Of a stretch of DNA of 64,000 nucleotides, positions 21,342 through 32,008 are shown piece by piece (the first letter of the stretch is position 1; each line of letters opens with the position of its first letter). The notes under the pieces are model-generated. The model had not been told where the DNA came from and ran no database searches. It saw only the letters and a program-made list of their open reading frames with translations. The stretch spans positions 124,001 to 188,000 of the forward strand of contig KK106985.1 in NCBI GenBank assembly GCA_000611775.1, given 5' to 3'. The position numbers were made by a program, and so were the translations under genes. This stretch comes from Umbilicaria muhlenbergii (lineage: Eukaryota; Ascomycota; Lecanoromycetes; Umbilicariales; Umbilicariaceae).

Positions 21342-22410
21342 TCAAAGAATTTCACGGTCCCCGCCGCCGGTTCGCCAGTGAACGCTCATACGAGCACCGC
21401 TCGCACCTGCGGCACCAACGTTATCAGTAGGGTTAATATGAATCGGACTCGAGAATGATTGGAAGAATTGGTAGGGTTTGAGACTATCTCGTAGAATATG
21501 GTGGAGTATATAGCAATACATACGACATGTCACTCCTGGTTCCGTGTATACATGACATCGCAGCTGGAGCTGTGTCGATGCGGCGCACAGGCGCTGGGGT
21601 CGACGCGGAATCAGGAGGATATTGGTCGAAGCCCTGATTTTGAGAATGTTGAGTATTGCCGGCGTAGTCCCTGGTATACGGCGGATCCTGGTTGTATTGA
21701 TGTGGTTGTTGATGGTGTTCATACGTTGATGCAGCGGGAGCTGTGTCCATGCGGCGCAAAGGTGCTAAGGCTGGCGCTGGATCAGGAGGGTATTGGCCGA
21801 AGCCCTGATTCTGATGATACTGTTGAGTGTTGGCATCGTAGTCTGACTGACTTTGTTGCGGACCTGGTCTGTCAGGCGGGAATCCAGCGTGGGCATTGTG
21901 GGGTGGATTCTGGCCGTAGCCATATGGATGTTCAGGCCATCCTTGTGAATTTCCATGAGGATGCTGATCATAGTAGCTTTGGGCGTGTCCTGCGTGCGGG
22001 CCAGCGACAGCAGACGGATTTTGATATGGCGGGTAGCCTTGAGATGCTGCTGGGTAGCCTTGAGGTCCGGATGAACCATCAAAAGATTGTGGATACGCGT
22101 CTTGTGGAGGTGAGTGGCCAAAGCCAGACCCATGACCGGGCTGAGCTTGGTGGCCTTGGCCACTGAAGCCTTGGGCTTGATACTGAGGATGTGGGGCGCC
22201 GTAACCTGAATAGACTTGACCTGCGGAGACTTGTGGATTGTTTGTATACGGCTGCTGTTGTGACTCTTCAGGCCTTCGAGGCTCAGGCGGCTTGTCCGAG
22301 CGGCGTCTCTCAGATCCTCCTCTGGTGTTTCCGCTTTCATCGGTAATTTGATTTACTGCCCTAACAATGTTGTGAAACTTGCGCCACCCGTGACGCGGCT
22401 CCTCTCCCAT
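21342..22410 (-). CDS. QPGY-rich low-complexity protein with 57-residue tandem repeat
   Basis: The ATG at 22410 opens a frame of 308 codons to 21484. The first 50 residues are ordinary and charged (HGWRKFHNIVRAVNQITD); the rest is dominated by Gln, Pro, Gly, Tyr and His, like prion-like or coat-forming disordered proteins. Two tandem copies of a 57-residue unit end in the sequence RRMDTAPAA or RRIDTAPAA and correspond to a 171-bp DNA repeat starting at 21560 and 21731. After the second copy the frame reads poorly, whereas another minus frame down to 21342 (INPTDNVGAAGASGARMSVH) looks more coding. A C-terminal intron is therefore likely, but I could not fix its ends. I do not recognise the family; no signal peptide or TM is present. 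Confidence 0.6.
21560..21845. repeat. 171-bp direct repeat inside the QPGY-rich gene
   Basis: Copy one starts at 21560 and copy two at 21731, both opening GCAGC-GGAGCTGTGTC-ATG and continuing through GAAGCCCTGATT. The period is divisible by three, so the reading frame is kept. The right-hand copy is recognisable to about 21845. Confidence 0.7.
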
Positions 22411-23090
22411 TGTTAGTGAGACCTAGGCAGGTTTCAGCGCAGATACATCAGGAACCTTGAGTAAGACCAATGCAATGAAAATGGAGCGGCAACGTACAGT
22501 AGCAGTAAGAAACTAAGATTTTACTGGCAGAGCCTAAAAGTTGCACTGGCGTAGAAGTACCTTTGCGAATCTTACTGCGACGTCTTGTAAGGTCTCCTTG
22601 GAACAAATTGGCAAGGCAGCAGAATATTGATAAGGCGCTATGTCAACAACAAGGCTGAGCGGAGGTGTAAGGTTTGGAAGGGGCGCCCCAGAGGATGGAG
22701 TGGCCCGCCGAGTTTATACCCTTTAGTTATCTTGAGGCTCCAAGGCTCTCTTATCGATGGCTAACTGCAGCCACGGTGCTGATCTGGCACACTAGTAACA
22801 GTGACCTTATGCAATGAGGTCCGAGACTGGAGATTTGTACTAGGGTTACACATGGCTCTGATTGGGCGCCAAATAGTGAGGCGGGACTAGGAGCGCAGAC
22901 TCGAGACCGGTAGATTGCGAAGCCGTTGGTCGTCCTTCAGCTACCATGTATCCTACAGCAGCTGCACAGCCCGTGAGGCGTACTTCTGCTTTTGCTATAA
23001 AATAGGTGACGCGCTCCAGTATTAGGGCTTGCAACTTGCGACGTGCTTTGGTTGCTCCATATAACATTCCCTTCTTTTTGCACGCACACC
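22411..23090. other. divergent intergenic region
   Basis: This separates the QPGY-rich gene (minus) from the DUF6594 gene (plus) and should hold both promoters. A TATAAAATAG word lies near 22997-23006, about 90 bp before the DUF6594 start codon. No other gene seen. Confidence 0.5.
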
Positions 23091-24473
23091 ATGAATATCT
23101 CCGTGCCGATGAGTGTGCTACCCCAAGGCGCTGCTTTGTCCCCGCCCGCTCACGGCGGAACATCGAGCGGAGGGCCCCCGAGGACGATTCATGCGGCCCC
23201 CGACCATCAGAACCAACAAACCCAAGTCCAGCTACAAACGCCCTTCCCCCAGAGCCCTCCAGCTGGAAATGCCCCTCTACCTGGGAGGGTCCTTCAGCCA
23301 GGCCCATGGGGCCCTTTTCCGCCAGTAAATCCTCACTATTCCGTCCAAGAACAATACCTCCTACCGTGGCACATGGCGAGTCGCTTGGGAATCGGAGATA
23401 AATCAGCCCATAGGATGCCTGCGCTTGAAGTTACTCTCGAAGAAGCTGATTTAGAGCCTTGTAGATATCGGGGTTATCCTTCGCTGTCCAAGTGGATGGC
23501 ATCAGACGATGATTTCTTCGTCCTGCGGAGGTTTGGGACTTTGAATGCTCGTGTGGCATTGATGTTGCAAGACCAACTTGCCTATCTGGAGGAAGAGCTG
23601 AATAAGGAAGATGACGCTTGTAAGCGAACGCCTAAGGGAGACTGTGGGACTTTCCGCCACGATGATCGAATGCGACGACAACAAATCCTTGGCGCCATAT
23701 TCTGGACACTGGAGAGATATAGTATGCACCGCTGCAGCCACAGAAACCCACATTTTCATAAGTTACCAATGCTAACAGTAGGATAGACAGGTTTGTCTTA
23801 GACTGTTCTCAGCTCAAAGCTCGACCAGACGCATCATCCCACCATATCGAAAACGTCAAGACTTGGCTCAGCAATGCAAATAGACCTATACATGATGAAG
23901 AAGCCGCGTTCATTAAGCAAGACGGAGATCTTATCGCAGTTGTGACAAAGGAGAAACCCCCACTGCGGAGGTTCATGGAGAAAATTACGTTTTTCGACGC
24001 TCTTTGCTGCTTTCGAGTTAAAAATGTGAGCTTCGCCTACTGTCCTGCTACCACGTAGATGATTCACCTACTGACAGCGCTTCTGTGTAGCTCAACTCCA
24101 CCCAACGCAAAACCAGCACCACAGTCTACACCAGAGAGTCGCTGATTGACAAATGTGTCACATGCATCACAATCGTTTTAGGATTGGGGATGCTTATCGG
24201 ACCCCTCTGGTGCTTGCAGCAGATCACTGCGAACCAGTCCAACTTGCAGACTCGACTCGAGATCATCACCGGATTCATTCTTATCTTCGGCGTTGGCATG
24301 GTAATAGTAACTGTAGCCAAACCTTTCGAAACCTTGGCTGCGACCGCCGCGTAAGCGTTGCTGAACAGATTTTTCAAATTAATAACTGCTGATCGCCCCG
24401 CAGATATGCAGCTGTGTTGATGGTCTTCATGCAACTAGGCTCTAACGGAAACGCTGGTGGTGCTGGGTCCTGA
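23091..24473 (+). CDS. DUF6594 fungal membrane protein
   Basis: Four exons (23091-23721, 23787-24025, 24091-24350, 24404-24473) close exactly to 399 aa. The N-terminal 110 residues are Pro/Gln/Ser-rich. The conserved block GYPSLSKWMASDDDFFVLRR at about residues 129-148, followed by LNARVALMLQDQLAYLEEEL, is the standard DUF6594 start. Two or three transmembrane helices lie at the C-terminus (CVTCITIVLGLGMLIGPLWC, ITGFILIFGVGMVIVTV and AAVLMVFMQL), as usual in the family. Function is unknown; the family is greatly expanded in moulds and is often placed next to heterokaryon-incompatibility or secondary-metabolite genes. An upstream in-frame start at 23043 would add 16 residues but is less likely. 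Confidence 0.88.
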
Positions 24474-25051
24474 AATCCCAGCCCTGATAAGCGCAATACC
24501 ACTCACTAGCAAGACAATGGAGCGAGAGTGAGACACACACCATCAGCATGCTTACTGCCATGCTTGATGAGCAGGTCAACCAAACTATATCTAAGAGCAC
24601 ATCACAAGATAACTCTATATGTTCAACTCAACTCAACGTTCTTCTATCCTTCTTCTACTCATCTTCTATCCATCTTCTGGCCATCTTCTACTCACCTTCT
24701 ATATGTTTTTCATCTGTCTTCTCCTCTTTCATCTTTCTATTTTATTCTCTGCGCCAGTTTGCTTTATATAATACTTAACTCTATCTTGACTTAAGTCTTC
24801 TGACTGTTCACTGTTGGTTGCAATAAAGATTGAACCTCACTGTTCGTTTAGTCATACGAATTGTGCTCAGGGGAAATTATTCTCAGAGATTGACATCGTC
24901 CTCCTTTCGTGCTGTTTGTTTGAGAGCACTGTGGTAACAAAGGCTTGGAGTGTGGGAATGAATGCGCTAGTGAAAGGATTGAAGTGATCAGATGCTTATC
25001 TATGAGAAACTTGAGGGAAGGTGATTCAGGGCTTATGGATTTAAAAAGGGG
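24474..25051. other. intergenic, CT-rich simple repeat
   Basis: Around 24640-24730 there is a run of 11-13-bp CT-rich units (CATCTTCTATC, CATCTTCTGGC, CATCTTCTACTC and similar). The rest, including an AATAAA at about 24822, shows no gene. Confidence 0.5.
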
Positions 25052-25270
25052 GATTTGAGGATAGGTGAAGAGTGCAGGGGATTGTAAGCTCTGAGGGGGT
25101 CAGTGATGATCATTTGGTTACGTATATTCGGAATTTATTGATAAGACAAATGTTAACGCTATGGGAAGGTAGCATGTGAGCGTGGGTTGCATTGAAAGTA
25201 CGGAGGTTAAAGCAGGGTTTAAGGCCGTCAGCCGCTAGTCCCGCATTGATACCGCATTTCGCGACTGCCA
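25052..25270 (+). repeat. left copy of diverged direct repeat flanking the PKS relic
   Basis: The left copy (about 219 bp) matches 28217-28428 in the same orientation. The outer block (TTTGAGGATAGGTGAAGAGT against TTTGAGGACGGGTGAACAGT) and the inner block (CCGCTAGTCCCGCAT, then TTTCGCGACTGCCA) are clearly conserved; the middle is weakly alignable. Many differences are transitions. Confidence 0.75.
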
Positions 25271-25589
25271 TGACTGGTTGAGGGGGTGGTGAACTCAGCT
25301 ATCTCTCCACCATTCTATGAATGTATGTTGACCGCTTTGGCTTACGCATCAATAGCGCTCATATTTAACATTGCCAATCCAAATGAGGCCTCTCAAGCCA
25401 AAGGCCTCTTACCTTTCACATTTACAATATCTGACATCGTCTTACGTGGCATTGCTTCGTCCCTTGAATCCACGATCAACGACATTCTAGTCGCCCTTTA
25501 AGCGCTCAATTCGTCATAGCAGGCGATGGCAGGGCATCTTATCCACTTTCACACTATGTTAACTTCCTTTATCAATGATCTTTCAACTC

Positions 25590-26040
25590 ATCGTCAGATT
25601 ACAAAACTTCCTTCAAGATGCCCGAAGAAATCATCTCCGATTTCTCTCTGCGCTTGTGCACCGCTCCATTCGCTGGCCCTTCCTGGAAGCCTGTGCCTGC
25701 CTTATGCCGCATCCCTCACAACCCTCCACTGAGTCCCATGCCCTCGGTGACTCAGTTCTCATGCTCTTGTCTCTCGGCTCCGGCCTCAACGGTATCTCAG
25801 GCGTTTGTTACGGCAGCGTTATTACACTGATGCTCGACGAGGTGATGGGGCAGCTGATGACAAGCTTTTTGACTAGGGAGGAGATGATCACAGCGGAGCT
25901 AGTGGTAAGATTTAGGCGCCCGGTGAGGACGCCGACGGTGGTTCTGTGCAGGAGCTGGACTGGGAGAGAGCCGAAAGGGAGGAAGTGGTTTGTGAGAGGG
26001 CAGGTGGAAGACGGGCTTGAAGGTGATTCTTCAGCAATTT
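25590..26040 (+). pseudogene. 4HBT (hotdog) thioesterase-like fragment
   Basis: The stretch reads SVLMLLSLGSGLNGISGVCYGSVITLMLDEVMGQLM, then ELVVRFRRPVRTPTVVLCRSW and GRKWFVRGQVEDG. That is the order of fungal hotdog-fold thioesterases: a gly-rich loop, a long helix with the acidic residue, and beta strands with the K/R-P-V-P-TP motif. The N-terminal part is hard to place: two frames both look partly coding before the conserved core. The frame then runs without a stop into sequence next to the PKS relic. I treat it as a decayed gene or fragment. In intact clusters such thioesterases act on CoA or polyketide thioesters. Confidence 0.5.
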
Positions 26041-26109
26041 CTGATCTCAGCAGCGGGTATCTTGTGGATCAATCCTTATTGAGGTTCACTGCCTGGAAAG
26101 CCGGAATAT

Positions 26110-28180
26110 GGTATCATAAATGGATTGGCTCGAGTTCTTCGCAACGAGTATGAGGATCATCGACTCACAGCTATAGCACTCCGAACCCACGATTTTGTTT
26201 CGAACCAGCAAATACATAGTGTCCTTCAAGTTCTTGAAAAGAACCACCCAAGTCCCAATTCAAGGAATAGCGAGCCAGAGTATATTCAGATTGACGGTGT
26301 GCTAAATATTCCACGCATTACGCAGACCCTAGGTTAAGCCAAGAGTTGCACTCAAGATCGATACCGCAGCGATCAGCTATCAGCATCATACAAGATGTAC
26401 CACCGCTCAGTTTGACCATCAGATCCCTCGGACTTCTTGATACCCTGCACTTCGTGGAAGATGAAGGTTTCTGTCAACCTCTTGCAGACAATGAGGTTGA
26501 GATTCAAACTCGGGCCATCAGCATGGATTTCAAGGATTATCTGACAGCACTTGGTCAGGTGTCTAACTCGGACTTCGGCCTTGAATGCGCAGGCGTTGTG
26601 GCTTCGATGCATCGACATGGCAGGAAGAGCGACCGATCGAGGTAAAAAGAGATCTTGAGATGCTGGTCAACCTATTTGCTAATAAGACCTTCCACACTCC
26701 GCGACCTCTGCAGGTGTACAATATTGCTGAAGTTGAAAAGGTCTTCCGGTTGATGCAAGGTGGCAGCACTTGTGGGAAAATGGTGCTAGAAGTCACACAA
26801 AAGGCTCGAGTTCCGGTATGGATGACAGAATCACAACATTGCTTACAACACTAACTTCTTTGCTTGCTAAACCACGCTGAAGACAAGACCTGGATTCTCC
26901 TTTGACTCAAGTGCAAGCAACGTGATTGCCGGAGGCCTCGGAGGCCTGGGCCGTAGCACAGCTCGTTGGATGATCGGGCGTAACGTCAGGAATCTGATCG
27001 TACTGTCAAGATCCGGCGCTCGCACTGGAATCGCCCGTACGTTCTTGGAGGAGGTCAGATGTTGTGGCGTCCATGTAGAAGCGCCAGCCTGCGATATCAC
27101 AGATATTCAGGTGATGCAACAAGTCCTCGGGAGTTTGGCTCAAAATATGCCACCAATCAATGGTTCTATCCAGGCATCAATGGTGCACAGGGTAAGCAAA
27201 CAACCATATAGTTGTAAATGACATCCTATTTAACAGTCGCTTAGGATATTTTATTTCAGAACATGAGGTTTGATGACTGGCAAAGCGGCGTGAATTGCAA
27301 GACAGTTGGTTCTTGGAACTTACACACAATCCTGCCAAGCGGAATGGACTTCTTCATCCTCTTCTCCTCAGGTTCTGGGATCGCTGGCTTACGTGGCCAA
27401 GCAAACTATAACGTAGGAAACACCTATGAGGATGCACTAGCTCGCTATCGGGTTGCCCGCGGCGAAAAAGCCGTGTCTCTTGATCTTGGCGCAATGATGG
27501 ATGATGGAATACTGGCTGAGAACCGGGACCTCCTTAACCGCGTTCTGGCGTACGGCGCACTAAACCTCATCATTCGACAACAATTCTATGGCATCCTTGA
27601 TTACTACTGCAACCCAGAACTGCCCATTCTGATACCCCGAGAAAGCCAGATGGTCATTGGCCTTGGCGTTGGAGGGGGACCCGGTCTCGATGGTATTGAT
27701 CTAAGCCGCCAGCCAATGCTACGTCAGCTGGTGCAACGCAGCAATCGAAAAGCTGCATCGGGACACGGAGAGGGTGAATGCTCGGTCAACCTGCAGGGGC
27801 TATTATCGGACTCGGCCTCACTCGTTGACGCCAGTGATATTGTCGTTCAGGCCGTGATCAAAAAATTGTCGAAATCGCTTTCTGTGTTGCAGAACAATGA
27901 TGTGGATGTCTTTAAACCGCTGCAAGTGTACGGGGTAGATTCGCTGCTGGCGGTCGAGTTGAGGAACTGGATCGCGAAGGAGTTCCAAGCTGATATCGCC
28001 GTGTTTGAAACGCTGGGCGGATCGACCTTTTCAACGCTCGGTATACTTGTCGCAGCGAGGAGTAGGATAAAATATCCTGCGTGGACTATGGAGCATTCCC
28101 GGAAGAGGTTAGATTGCTTTCAATGGAAGAACTTGTTCAGAAGACATCATAATTTTCATGCGTGTAAGGCTAACTTCTAA
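26110..28180 (+). pseudogene. highly reducing polyketide synthase relic (ER-KR-ACP end only)
   Basis: This fossil keeps only the C-terminal third of a reducing type I PKS. Recognisable in order are: the inter-domain segment before the enoylreductase (VLRNEYEDHRLTAIAL, QIDGVLNIPRI); parts of the ER (VEIQTRAISMDFKDYLTALG, and later FRLMQGGSTCGKMVLEV); the ketoreductase (IAGGLGGLGRSTARWMIGRN, then LFSSGSGIAGLRGQANYNVG); and the ACP with its phosphopantetheine site GVDSLLAVELRNW. The KS, AT, DH and most of the ER are absent, and the frame is interrupted several times before the KR end. The last open block (27263-28180) is the best preserved. The product of the ancestral enzyme cannot be told. It lies between two diverged direct repeats. 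Confidence 0.85.
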
Positions 28181-28216
28181 AGGGGTGTGAATGTAAAAAT
28201 CCCTATCTAAACATGC

Positions 28217-28428
28217 GGTTTGAGGACGGGTGAACAGTGCAAGGGAGTAGTAGCTCTGAGTGGTCAATGGAGATGGTTTGAATATGTTTGAAGCGTATTG
28301 AAAGGGCAGACGTGAACAGGATAAGGAGCTGATATATGGTGAGAGTTGCACTAAGAATATTGAGTTAGGGTACGGTTCACGGCCCTCGGCCGCTAGTCCC
28401 GCATCGACATTGCTTTTCGCGACTGCCA
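28217..28428 (+). repeat. right copy of diverged direct repeat flanking the PKS relic
   Basis: This is the partner of 25052-25270 and begins about 37 bp after the ACP end of the PKS relic. It probably includes the former 3' untranslated region of a PKS gene, which would explain why a second copy sits on the far side of the relic. Confidence 0.75.
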
Positions 28429-28911
28429 AGTCATACTGTTCGACGCAGATAGCCAACGTACGGCTTGAGTCCAAGGATTACATGAGTTACGTTTAAGAGG
28501 GCCTCGTTAGTGGCCCGCGATTCAGAGCATGTTCGTACGTGAACGTCATTATGTGTAGGACGGAGCTCCACTCCAATCCACAGCTAATCGTACCCCAGTA
28601 ACATGAGTAGGCCGTAATACTCTGGGAGCCCATGAGGCCAGCATGGGAATCATAAATCCATCGCCTTCAAGTGTCCCACGATCGATCCCTTGTCTTCCAA
28701 TGCATCGGATATGGCGGAACTGGAATGAGCTTTGTACTATTTCTTTAGACATAGCTCGCCCCACCCCCGACTTTCGAACTTCTCTCCTGCGTGACCTTCA
28801 AGAATGTTGACAGGATGAACGTGACTCTAATTGAACCCTTTATGTTAGCACAGAATTCCTTGACTCCTTCTCCTTGCCAATTATCAAAGGCCAGAACATT
28901 GCAGAAAGCAC
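28429..28911. other. intergenic, possible extra 3' exon of the tetraspan gene
   Basis: A GTAAGTG donor overlaps the stop of the tetraspan-like gene, and a minus frame down to 28549 could follow a CACGCAG acceptor near 28780. Its product shows no membrane helix, so I do not add it. Confidence 0.35.
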
Positions 28912-29365
28912 TTACATCTCCACTATCCCCACCACCTCGCCGCCAATCCATGTCGGCCACGGTGGCCCAATGACGCTCGTGTAGTGCCCGGGTTTTGTTC
29001 CCTTATGTCTAAACATCAAACCTACGGAGGCGCACCAAAGCAGAATGAAGATGGCTTCCGCAACGAGGTCGATTATTTTCATCATGCGAGAGGGGGCGAC
29101 CATGCGGCGGTGGTGGGAGAAGATGCCCCAGATGCAAAGAGCCAGAGTGGCGATACTGGTTATGACTGTGGAGGTTAGTTATGGGAGGGGTTCAGAGCGA
29201 GGCACAAGTCGGGGAAGTACCTCCGAGAGCTAGGGCGCCATTGATGTTGGTCCACCACTGTCGATGCGTACCGCTGTAGCAGATTAGGATGAGGAAGACG
29301 AGGCTAAGTACGAGCTGGAGGATCCGGGTGAAGTAGAGGAGTTTGGGGTTTTGGAGAATGCCCAT
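28912..29365 (-). CDS. small MARVEL-like membrane protein
   Basis: Two exons (29365-29221, 29165-28912) join to 132 aa. Three clear transmembrane helices are LLYFTRILQLVLSLVFLILI, NGALALGVITSIATLALCIW and KIIDLVAEAIFILLWCASVG. A fourth, weaker segment is IGGEVVGIVEM at the end. The opening MGILQNPKLLYFTRILQ and the WW before helix 2 resemble the many fungal MARVEL-domain proteins of unknown function. The intron is 55 nt with GTACTT and CACAG ends. The stop codon TAA overlaps a consensus donor (AT|GTAAGT), so a further exon giving the usual C-terminal tail is possible. Most of the gene is masked by chance frames on the other strand. Confidence 0.65.
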
Positions 29366-32008
29366 GGTTATCGCTTTGCGAGGATTATTGAGACCTGTTC
29401 CTGTTATTGTCCTTGCGAGAAGTCGGAATCAAAGTGATCTTTGTATTGCGGCTACGTCGCAGAAGTTTTTGATGTAATAGGGCATGTAGACACTATTTGC
29501 GGTTGCGAGAAGCGATGAAATTACCAACAAAAGCGCGGAAGAGAAATGTGGACGATCGTATAGCTGGCAGAACAACACAGCCTGATGCGCAGTAATCGAG
29601 ATATCATTAGTGGCATCTAGAATGCCGCGCTGGCAAACGCGCCTCCTGATGTTCGTGTGGTGTTCCGAAACAAAATGATGCAGCTCATCCTTGGTCCCAA
29701 CGAATGAGTTGCATGATTAGCCAATCATGATGCCTCAGAATTAGGGGTCCACGCTAGCCGTGCCCATTTTGTCGGGGGTTGGCACAGGTGCACAGCCTTA
29801 TGGCGCAAGCTGGGCACACGCGATGTCTTGACTCCTTGGTCGAGATAGCCCGCTCGAATGGAGTCACAACCTTGAAGGGGAACTTGCGACCGTTGTTCAG
29901 GTGTAGCTGGCACATGTGTAGCTAGCGGTATGAAAAAGAGTAAGTCAGTGGTCAAAGATGGAGTGGAAGGGGAGGCAATTGAAGGGATGTCGAGGGAGGA
30001 TGCTGCTGCTACAGTGGCACGTGAGTGGCACAGAATGGCTTGTTTGCTGCGTACGGAACAGTAGGATTACGCGATACAATACGGTAAGCTACAACCGCCC
30101 GTGGCGTGCCTCGTCTCAACGTGTCAGCCTCGTTCTGCATTCAGTCCTTTCCCGTTATACAACACGACACGTGGGATCAGAGATGTCGACTCCTCAGAAG
30201 GCTTGTACCAGGAGTTTGTTTGCTTGGCACATATTGAGAGTATCCTTCTGGCGTGTATGGTGCTATTCGGGTACTTGACTAATCGCTTTCCACGCATTAC
30301 AATCCCATCTAGCATCTGGAGCATGCATTCTCCAACACGAAGAGCATACTCCAGCGGCCTATCGTGATAGAACCTTGCTCAAACCACTACTTTTCAACTT
30401 TAGAAGTGATCGCATGACGCTTCTACTTCCACGGCTGATGTTGAACCAACCACCACAGCTATCAATGCGGCTCAACTGTATATGTAAACCTATTCGCTTC
30501 GGGGTTTTACAGGGCTAGCTCAAAATCTCTTCCTGTCTTTTAAGGATGGGAGTTTTTTGTAATGCTAGGAGCATTGAAGTTCCGGACCACTTCAGATTCA
30601 TGCAATTTCATGCCTTACTTGTCATTTATGTGTGCCTCATTGCACGGGCGAGGATGGGCGACTTGTTTCCTATGGCCCTTTCCGGCGAAACTGGTTGTAC
30701 TTGGGTTTTCACAATATGTAACACTATCGCAAGGGATACAGTGAGTATTCAACGGCTGCCGGTGCTTTTTCTCGCGTGCAGCTAGGAAGAATAGGGGAGT
30801 CAATCTTTCTTTGCCGCATATCCGAAGGTCGAAGTAGTGAAGTGTTTTGACCGTGGATGTGGTTGGTAAATATGCAGAACTGACGACGGTACCAGAACCA
30901 TCGAGAGCCGTTGAGGAGCGTGCCCATAACTGCTGCATTTACTTGCTTCTTCTGGATGCCCCTCATGTCCTCTAAAAAAGTCAACGTTTCCGAGAGTATT
31001 GGGTCTTGTCGGCGGACCACTTCATACAATATCCTTTGCCTTGCGCACGCAAAATCAGGATCTCTCTAACGTCATTCAATAGCGGTTCCTGCAACGACGT
31101 GCTCTTTGACGTTCAAAGGATCCTTGGAAAGATCAAAATGGAACCCGAGAAGGTAAGGCTTCATCCGACATTCATCGATCCGAAGATAGAGACTACCGCT
31201 TATGAAGGCAATAGATTCGAGTCTTTAGCAGTCGGTCGCCTCTTCTTGGTACGGTAGGTATACGCGACTTCTGCATGGCTCGGCGTGTAGCGGCATTTGC
31301 CAAATGGCGAAGGGCCGAGTTCCTGGCTGGGTGTGTAGTGAAGTGTCTGCGCGGATCCTAAACAGCTAGTCGAAGAACTGGAACTGAGTTTCTCCTATCT
31401 TAAGAGTTGGTCAGTCGCTGGAGCGGTCTATTCCAAACGCGATCACCAATCCATCAAAAACAAGAGCACCCGCCTCTCCAAATTCGTGACTGCCACCGAT
31501 TAATAATCTCAGATGCATAGGTGCACAGAGACCTCACAGCATTCGATCTCGTCTTCTTAAGAAGCTTGGATCTTCGAAATCAATACGAAGATACCCATGA
31601 TGTCCAACTGCAGCAGCCGGGCCCTATGTGTGCCCGACGCCTGGCGGCCCGGTAAGCAACACTTGCTAGTACGGGCCTGTGGTCTGATTGTCTCTAAACC
31701 AAGTCTGTTCAGATATATGTGGCTTCCGTGAGGGGTTGGGAATGTATAAGCCTATTCAGTGTGCTACGCGGAAGGAGCACATGTCAAGATATGCATGCCA
31801 CAGTGGTCATGCGACATGTTCAGAGCTGTCAATTCACTCAAATGTGGAACCTTAGCAGTGGTCAATGTCCCAGAGCTGGTGATACAAATCCAGCCCGCCC
31901 TCAATTAATGGCCGCTATAATACCGATCCATGCGAATGCTGGAACTGGAGGCATTAGTCCAGGCACAAAGCTCCGTACACATACGCATCACCCATTCCCA
32001 CATCCATT
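29366..32008. other. 2.6-kb tract without recognised gene
   Basis: Only short frames are present. The minus frame 30724-31029 reads as a plausible soluble protein (DPILSETLTFLEDMRGIQKK) but has no ATG context, domain or splice partner I can defend. No terminal repeats found. Confidence 0.4.

Noticed and set aside
24540-24930. Possible solo LTR, because of TATA-like, CT-rich and AATAAA elements in order
   Set aside because: No matching second copy, no clear TG...CA ends and no target-site duplication could be found.
30724-31029. Minus-strand frame with plausible helical sequence
   Set aside because: No defensible start, splice partners or domain; kept as an unannotated frame in a gene-free tract.
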